64,000 nucleotides of DNA from Melampsora larici-populina 98AG31 (taxonomy: Eukaryota; Basidiomycota; Pucciniomycetes; Pucciniales; Melampsoraceae): the NCBI RefSeq assembly GCF_000204055.1, contig NW_006768800.1, positions 557,967 to 621,966 on the forward strand, given 5' to 3'. Under the pieces are notes generated by a model, which was not told the origin of the DNA, did no database searches, and was given only the letters and a program-made list of their open reading frames with translations. This document shows, in pieces, positions 56,286 through 64,000 of the stretch (position 1 is the first letter of the stretch; every line of letters begins with the position of its first letter). Both the position numbers and the translations under genes were made by a program.

Positions 56286-59200
56286 GATCACGCGTCCACC
56301 TCATGATCTATTGTGAAGCTCCCATAAAATCACCTGATGATCATATCATCTCAATCCAATCCAATCCTTCAATCCGATTCACCTTCAACTCGACTATGAT
56401 CGGAAGTCACTTAAATCTTGAAACCTCACCTTCTTTATCAATTCTCAATCAGATCCTGGTCTCAACCGACCAAAGACAATAAACAATTTCATGGAAACAT
56501 TGTACCTTCAAATGATCAATCATTTCCATGATCAAATTACTCAGAACGGTCATCAAGAGAGAAACATGAACCAATCTAAAGCATCAAGGTAATCCAACAA
56601 ATCATCAAATTCAACTTATCAGTATTTTTTCTACTTTATTCATCCATACAATCTTATTCTCATCATCCAGCACCCATCAATATCTTGTTCGATCAATCAC
56701 TTAAAATGACTAAAACTAAGCCAACTAAACTAACATGAACAACACCAACAATCATTAAACCGATCTCAATCTCACCTTTACCTACTTCAACTACTTCTTC
56801 TTCCTCTTCTTCAACTTATTCACCATCTTCATCTACAAATCAACATCAACAACAGAATCTTAATCAACCCAACTTTCATCGCCAAATTCAATCTACACCT
56901 ACCCACCACAACTCATCTTTTCCATTACCACATGGTATCTTTGGTATTGCTGATTGCAGTATTGATAGGCCGTTCAGTCACATCATCTGGGTCAATAGTG
57001 ATATCAGGAATGGAATCGCCATCGATCACAGGAATTGAATTGTCATCAAGAGTGGGATTGGGATCACCAGCAGTAGCTGGGATATGATTGCCAGCGATTT
57101 CTGCAGCGCAATCAACATCACCGGTGGATCCTCGGATTTTGATTCCAATTGGATGGTTATTAAACTACATATCATTCAATGGACTGGTCGGAATAGACTC
57201 GGAGAATTGGATTGATAGGATTGTTTGGGATCATGAAATGGTATTTGTCAGTGGTGGTTCTGATGGGTTAGGTAAAGTGATTTTGGAAACTTTGGCTATC
57301 AGGAATATTACGATCGTCGTTTTAGATCTTAGACCTTCTATCCAAAATCCTTCTGGTTCTGGTTTGTTTTTGTCTTTTGAATTGAAACTCACTGTTTTTC
57401 AAATCAAGATTGTTGCTGACTTTGGTTTTCTTTGTCTCTAGATGTTTGATGTTATAAGTGCAACATAATGGATCCGAAAGCAGTCAAAGATGTAGTTGAT
57501 CGCGTCAAAGCTGAAGTAGGACATCCAACAATTATCTCCAATAAAGCTGGAGTAGTAGATGGGAAATCGATCATTGATCTTAGTCTCAGTGAAATCCAGT
57601 GGTATGTCACTGCTTTTCATGATTGTTGGGTCTTGTTTACATTTTGAAGATAAAATCAGTGTAGGAAGAGATTTCATGTGGTAAGTACTTTGAGACAACT
57701 TGGATTATGATTTGGATTGAACTAATTATGATCTCATGAATTAATTCCAATATATTCAAGTTCAATTAATTTTTGAATCCAATCAATTTGAAAACTATAT
57801 TGTTTATTGAGATCAACCAAATCATTTGAAGCATTTTCAATCTTGCATCATCTTCATCTTTTTTTGTATTTATTAGAATCCTTTCTGCTTGGGGTTGAAT
57901 ATCTGATAATAGATTGATTCAGTCAGTGGCATATTATCAAAACCAACTTGAATCAAATTCAATTACTCAATCAACAATTTACATTCATCTTCTCTATGAC
58001 TTATGGATCAAGAATCAATGAATTCTGTGAGTTTGAGAATTGATCATGCACCTAGACCTTCATTAAAAGCAGCAAGAGTAGCAACATTCATTGATAATTT
58101 CTTCTGACCTGAAGAATCACATTTAGTTTCAATCAATCATTTGGAGATGATGTTTATTGGAATGAATCATGTGACATTCAATATTCAGATACTATTGTTG
58201 AATTTTTGATCAAACTTGTGAACTACTTGAAGCACATAGAGATGTTCTAAAAGTCTTCAAACAAACTTTGTGACTTGAAAGTTGAATAAAAGACAGAGAC
58301 TCACTAAACCCCAACCCAAAGAAGAAAATATCTCATTGATGTGAATCATGATTGGTATTTTGTGGATGCATAAATTGAACAATTCTGTAATGCAAAGGAT
58401 GACATGACAAAATTGATAAGTGAAGTGGTTCATCATTCCAATGAGAAAAATTTTGAGACAAGGACTCTCCATTGAAATTGAGGATTCGAAAGAAATGAGC
58501 AAATAAGGTTAGTAATGTCTGAAGTTCAATCCAAGATCACACATAAAACCAAAATCTTATAGAAGAATATGTTATATGTAGCAAGTGATTATAAATGAAG
58601 CTTGCAAATGATTTTATTATTGAGTAAGTAATAATTGTGATTAGAAGAAGCTTGAAAGAAGGTGAAGTCACTGAAAGTTTGAAGTTAATATTGATTGAGG
58701 CTTTGAGTGAGAAATCACTTGGAAAAGAATAAAACTTTGGTATAAAAGTGGAGTAGACAATATTTCTGTCACATAGGATTTGGTTGTGTGTTGAATGATC
58801 TTATAGAATCTTTGTTATCTTTGATTTTAGGTCTTGAAAATAATTCATTTTTGAGCCATTCTTCTGGATTCTCATTAATTATTTGAGATCTAATAGTCAA
58901 CTGCTGATCAAAGCCTTCACCAGATGGGAAGAGGGCAACACAGAGGGAGAAAAATCTGAAATGGGAATATCAGAACCAAACTCACTAATATTTTGGTATA
59001 GAGAAACCAAATATAGAATGATGTTTGGTGTGAAGCCCAAGGCCTAAGCCAAGGGAAAAAAATTCTTTTGACAAACAAACACACCCTATGGGGCGGACAG
59101 CGGATAACACATGTTTTAGACCAACTTCTGAATGAAACAGTACTGATAATAATGATGATGAAAAAATAAAAGATAACCAAACCAAATAAGAATCAAAAAA

Positions 59201-60204
59201 TAAAAATAACTATCATAAACAATAACTCATAACAAACTAAAGAATAAGAGACCCCATATCATACCCTATCAAATATATGCCATTTTATTTTGTAACCTGA
59301 CTTGCCGGGAAATGGGAGGGTGGGCAAACTTAAATAATAACTCTTGACTAGGAAATATAATCTTATAAATTGATGATAAGATAAGTTCAACAGAAGTAAA
59401 TGCTATGGGAAAGTTGAGAACAATGGTGGTAAACAGCTATGATATCATAGCTGTAAAACAAAGAGATATGGTTAACAGGCTGACCCATCAGTACCAATAC
59501 ACATGTGATAGATTCCAACTTTCCCATTCCACCATGTTAATCACAAGTTACCAACACCAAGCAATGATTTGTTGGATTTATTTCTGTGCTTTAAAAAGTC
59601 TTTTTACATATTAATGTATTTCATATAAATGTATTTTTGTTTTATTCATTTTTGTGTTTCTTCATTTACCACATTACATCATATAGCCCAATGAAGAATG
59701 TTACATCACTGATCTTGTGATGTCATAGCTGTAAATTTCATTTTGCGTTTTCTTTATAACCTGATCACTGAACATCAATCTGATAGGTTTTTTTTTCTTT
59801 TCCTCATCTGACTGTATCATTACAAAATCTTTATATAAGATTACTGTCATTTCTCTCTTTCTCTTATACTGAGGTTCTGCTTTTGTTTGGATTGAGTCCA
59901 ACATGATTTGCTTGGCCTGATTAGAACATTCCACCATCTATCTCCTGACCAAGCACAACTTCACACTTTTGCAGGGCACTTTTGACCATGTAAGATTGAT
60001 GCTTCAAGTACAAGGATAAAGTTCCCTACTGTGGGAGTTAGAGTTAGAAGTGTCTGCAATGAAAAATCAATTTCTGTTAGACTCAAAAACCCAAGGTTCA
60101 ATTCCAGAGGTACTATTTATCACAGCTGTTGTGAGACTGGGATCAGTGTGAAATCTTAAGAAATCTCTTGGGAAGGAGTTGTGCGGCGCCCGCCGCTGAA
60201 TGGG
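56286..60204. other. 3.9 kb between the two Gypsy pieces
   Basis: Apart from a short-chain dehydrogenase relic (57120-57650) no gene is supported. The sequence is AT-rich. A GC island GCGGCGCCCGCCGC at 60183 lies exactly at the truncated end of the Gypsy pol frame and is repeated, with a similar ATGG-CTAGT neighbour, near 39795. Confidence 0.45.
57120..57650 (+). pseudogene. Short-chain dehydrogenase/reductase fragment
   Basis: The first part encodes PRILIPIGWLLNYISFNG and then the Rossmann nucleotide-binding start MVFVSGGSDGLGKVILETLA...ITIVVLDL. A GGSxGLG glycine motif and an acidic residue after the second strand suit an NAD(P)-dependent SDR close to the retinol-dehydrogenase-like group. 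After an intron, NIMDPKAVKDVVDRVKAEVG and PTIISNKAGVVDGKSIIDLS follow, where NAG is expected but reads KAG. A TGA lies just before the second part. The catalytic YxxxK half was not found. It is therefore a decayed or captured fragment; the original reaction cannot be told. Confidence 0.6.
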
Positions 60205-63057
60205 CTAGTTGTATGCTATTTCTAGGGCTGGGAGCAAGCTTTTCCAATCATGTGTATAGCCATTATTGTCTTTGAACTCAAGTCCGAATGCACAATATCT
60301 CCTGACGAGATCACTAAGACTCTCGATCATCCTTTCCGCCAACCCATCTGTCTGAGGATGATAAGCGGTAGACATGGCTAATGAAGTTCCTGCTAGGCTG
60401 AACAGGCCTTTCCAAAATTCAGACGTGAATTTCGGGTCTCGATCACTAATGATCACTCTAGGTAATCCTGTATCAGAGATTACTCTTTCCCAGAAAAGCA
60501 TAGCAATGTCCATTGCCGTCGCGCTCTTGTGACAAGGTAGGAACCTACAACGTTTCAAAAACCTGTCTACTACTACCAACACGCAATCTACATTGTCATG
60601 TCCTGCTGGCGGTAACCCCGTCACGAAGTCCATATTAATGACTTCCCACGGAGTTGTTGGTTCTTCGATATGTTGAAGCAGCCCCAGTCTCTTGCCTGTA
60701 GCTCTATTGGCTTTCTGGCATCTATCGCAGGAGCTGACGTATTCTTCTGTCAGTGTCCTCCATCCTGGCCACCAAGCTATTTGCTTCACTCGATCTATAG
60801 TCCTTTCGCTGGATAGGTGGCCTGACATCACATCGTCGTGGCATATCTTCAGAATGTCGGTCTTCAATCTCTGTGAGGTTATCACCATTGCGCAGGAATG
60901 CCTTTCTCCATGGTATAGTATTCCGCTCAATAAGGTGAATCTTCCTTCATCAAACGATTTTTTCCATTCTTTCTCCAATGAGGCTGAAAGGTCTAATGCT
61001 TTACACCCCTGCTTCATTATGGTTAATAGCTTGACAGTATTTGGTTCTTTTTTGTAGTCTTCTTTGATTTTATCGTAAAATTCTTCTGATAAATCTGATA
61101 TAGTTATGCCCATAATTGGCAAGTCTCTGCTAATATCATCTGGATCCCATGCCGGGTTCTCAATGTCATTCTCGAGTGCCATTCTGCTCAAGGCGTCTGC
61201 GTTCTCGTGCTTACGCCCTTCCCTATGAGTTATCGTCATACATGATTGGTACTCCTGAATGGCTATCTGCCACCGCAGCATATGCCTATTAGGAGTTTTC
61301 ATATTCAACAGGGATTTTAGTGCTGTGCAATCTGTTATTACCTCAAAGAAGGATCCGTCGAGATAATAATGGAACTTTTCCAGAGCCCAAACTAGGCATA
61401 AGTTCTCTAGTTGAGTGGCTCCGTAGCTCAGCTCGGACTGTTTCAACTTCCTTGATATGCAACTAATCAGTCCCTTGAAATGTTTCCCGTCTACAATCTG
61501 AATCTGTTGTAATGTGGCTCCCAATCCATCAAAGCTAGCATCTACATATACTTTAAAGGGCAGTTTAAAATCTGCGTGAAGCAAAAACGGGGCTTCAGTT
61601 AGTTTCTTTTTTAGTAAGTTCCATGATGCTACTCTGTCCACTGTCATTTCGAATGTGACACCTTTCTGTAATAATTTATACAGTGGACCACTTGCTTTGG
61701 CAAAGCCTTCTAGGTGAGATCTGTAGTAGTTTGCGAATCCTAGGAACTGTTGCACTTCTTTAACTGATTGTGGTATTTGTTTTTTCAACACTGCTGCTAC
61801 TTTGTTTTGGTCTACCGCTATCCATAGGCCTGAGACTATATGTCCCAGAGCTTTGAGTTCTTCGAAGGCAAAATTAGTTTTCTGCAAGGATATCGTCATC
61901 CCTAAATTGACAAGTTTTCTAAAGACATGTTCTAATTTGGTTAAATGTTCCTCCCATGTCTTGGAGAACACAATAATATCATCTATATAGATAATGAGCC
62001 ATCCTTCACTCAACTCCGTTGCAAATTCCGTATCCATCATACGTTGAAAATGTGCCGGAGCCCCTTTGATCCCGAATGGCATCTTGAGATATTTGTGTAT
62101 GCCCATGTGAGATATAATTCTCAGCAAATATCTGCTTATTTCGTCTACTTCATTCTGATGAAACCCCTTCATAACATCCATGGTGGTGATGTATAGGGCC
62201 ATACCTAGGTTTGTCAGGCAATGACTAATTCTAGGCATTGGGTATCTATCCGGCACTGTGAAGGTGTTCAGTGCTCGGAAATCTCCACACATCCGAGATT
62301 TGCCGTTATGCCAGGCTATGATAACAGGTGTTGTCACATCTACTTCCTCGTCTGCTCCTACTTTCCGTAGGATGCCATATCGAACAAGTTCGTTGACATG
62401 TTTCTCTATTTCATCTCTACTCCGTGGGCTCGCTGGATATGCCTGCTTTTTTAATATCGGAGGGTAAGGTTTCTCTATATTAAGTCTGAGCTTGAGTTTA
62501 TGACCTTTAATGGTCCCTATTGGATTGTCTCCATATGCAAAGGCGCTTTTGTACTTTCTCACCACTGCTTTCAATGAGTGTAGTTCGGTAGATTTCAACC
62601 TAGGCGAAATGTTACATTCCTCAAAGGCTTTCTCAAATGCTTTGTCTGTTTTCGCTGAAACTGCTGCTATGGTTTGTTCTTTCATTAGACTTAAGAGGAA
62701 TTTCTTCTTCTTGTTTTCGTTTCCTATTGTAAAGTATTTCTCTTTACTGTGGACTATATCGAATCCATACAATCGAAGGAATTCTCCTCCTAGGATAAAG
62801 TACTCTGATGTGGCGTTATCCATTATTACAAATTCTGGTTGAATTTGTACTGATCCTAGGTGATGAGGAAATATCATAGGGAGCTCTATAACTCCTATCG
62901 CTTTCAGTCTGTTACTACATCCTCTGAATGTCATGCTGCTTGGAGGCAACATCCGTTCCTTCCAGTCCTTTACGAATTTGTTCAGATAGTTCATTCCAAC
63001 TATGGAGCACGCTGCTCCACTGTCGAGCAATATTTCCACTTTCTGATCCCCATTCAC
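60205..63057 (-). pseudogene. Ty3/Gypsy pol: protease, RT, RNase H, integrase; 3'-truncated
   Basis: A 950-codon open frame on the minus strand. An aspartic protease comes first (VEILLDSGAACSIVG, then FILGGEFLRLYGFDIV). Next is reverse transcriptase with MPFGIKGAPAHFQRMMD and LIIYIDDIIVFSKTW, the active-site DD. RNase H follows with KVYVDASFDGLGATLQQ and ITDCTALKSLL. Integrase has an H/C zinc finger (CHDDVMSGHLSSERT...CDRCQK) and catalytic D (VINMDFVTGLP), D (ISDRDPKFTS) and E (AERMIESL). The frame stops abruptly after LLPALEIAYN, where unrelated GC-rich sequence begins. The ATG is not seen at the 5' side; it is a polyprotein continuing from 63103-63978 across one TGA. Confidence 0.9.
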
Positions 63058-63102
63058 TAAAGCCGAGGTGAGGCAGTGATGACCTATTGTATGCGCTTGT
63101 CC

Positions 63103-63978
63103 TCATTTGGGTTTAGACATCATAAGTCGCGCATCTGATACTTGCGACGATGGTTTCGTATTTTCTTCCCATTGTTGGGGTATGGCAGCTTGTGATTGTA
63201 GCTCCGCTATATCACATCCTTCTGCTGCTTCCACTGTGATTGTGGCTATGTAACTTAGAACTCGTAGTCTTTCGTCCCATATATTTTGGGGTATTATTGG
63301 AAATTGAAATGTTTGGCTATCTGTTCGTATCTTACAGCGTGTTCTACCTCCTAGGTAGAGAGAGAATCCGAATTCTCGTAGGTCTCTGCTACCTAGTATC
63401 AAGTGATCTAATTCGTCGTCCCGTAATACCGTGAACTTGATCATCAGAAAGCACGGATTATATACGTGTTCTAGTTTAATCGGCATTGACACTTCTCCTA
63501 GTACGTCCAACTCGTCTGTGCCGGTTGTTTTCATATCTGTTGGCCATGTTGGCCAGTACTTGTTTAGGATTTTTGTCGAAGCTATTGAGGGTTCGATGCC
63601 TGTATTCAAGAGCATGTGGCTGCTGAAACCCGATATCGTAACTGCTATGAATGCTCTGCTTTCTGCGTTATCGAAGTTTCTTCGTTCTAAAAATGGCGGT
63701 GGATTAACTGATGCTGTAACTTCCTCAGCTATTCTCAAGTTCTTGGCTAAATCTTCTATTGACAAAGTTGGAGTTTGTACTTGTACGGTCTCTTCTGTAG
63801 CTTCTGATACAGTTGCAAGACACTCTTGTTCTCGGTGTTGATCCATCATATCGATGTTACCTATACATAGCCCATTCTCATCATCATCGGATGATTCCGT
63901 TCCCCTATGTTCTTGCTCTTCTGACATCTCTGTCTTTTCTTCGTCATCTTGTTCTTCGTCCATTTCGTTACTTATCAC
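63103..63978 (-). pseudogene. Gypsy polyprotein part with a second, degenerate protease-like domain
   Basis: The frame is open to the window edge region and carries an acidic start and a helical stretch. It then has a retropepsin-like fold: AFIAVTISGFSSHMLLNTGIEPSIA, with a later LILGSRDLREFGFSLYLGG. The active-site position reads NTG where DTG/DSG is usual, so it should not cut. A true DSG protease follows in 60205-63057. A TGA near 63108 (CGA expected, in KPKRGQ) separates the two frames, which are otherwise the same. No zinc knuckle is seen. The gag part, if any, lies beyond the window. Confidence 0.6.
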
Positions 63979-64000
63979 GTTAATAGATTTCTTCTCGAAT

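Noticed and set aside
1..64000. CRISPR arrays, bacterial operons, tRNA or rRNA genes
   Set aside because: Nothing of the kind was seen; the organism is a eukaryote with spliced genes.

Overview
The window looks like a repeat-dense, AT-rich fungal nuclear chromosome segment, most probably from a rust fungus (Pucciniales, Basidiomycota). Host genes are cut by many short GT-AG introns, and mobile DNA covers most of the sequence (DIRS-type retroelement, chromodomain Ty3/Gypsy, pogo, IS630/Tc1-like, CAC-ended DDE elements and MITEs). Many dead genes carry in-frame TGA codons where CGA is expected, the mark of C-to-T decay at CpG. Species assignment is inference.

Layout. 683-6849: decayed DIRS-like tyrosine-recombinase retroelement on the minus strand, broken by two nested non-autonomous DNA elements. 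7799-15558: the main host-gene island, an inverted pair of eight-exon Ure2-like glutathione S-transferase genes (7799-9071 minus, 14337-15558 plus) around a minus-strand ferric reductase (10322-13185). 16481-20209: DDE transposon with CACTG ends and a 3-bp target duplication. 20640-24901 and 26314-33601: two elements of one architecture, with CAGTCA ends, TA duplications, a plus-strand multi-exon accessory gene and a convergent minus-strand three-exon IS630/Tc1-like transposase. The second has an apparently intact pogo transposon (30768-33461) nested in it. 34802-38041: pseudogene of a fungal Zn2Cys6-type transcription factor. 38042-43688: gene-empty AT-rich DNA with small inverted-repeat elements. 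43689-50480: two solo-like LTRs in opposite orientation around a second, broken LNPIE-type transposase that contains a 100-N gap. 54105-56285 and 60205-63978: 3' and 5' parts of Gypsy elements on the minus strand, separated by about 4 kb holding a short-chain dehydrogenase relic.

The most interesting candidate system is the pair of two-gene elements at 20640-24901 and 26314-33601. Their transposases have identical lengths for exons 1 and 2 (463 and 206 nt). Their accessory proteins look distantly homologous and share a C-terminal SAM-like region. A second theme is a set of five elements with CAC...GTG termini and 3-bp target duplications, one of which encodes an LNPIE-type DDE transposase that could mobilise the others.

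All exon models were made by eye from splice signals and frame continuity. No similarity search was run.
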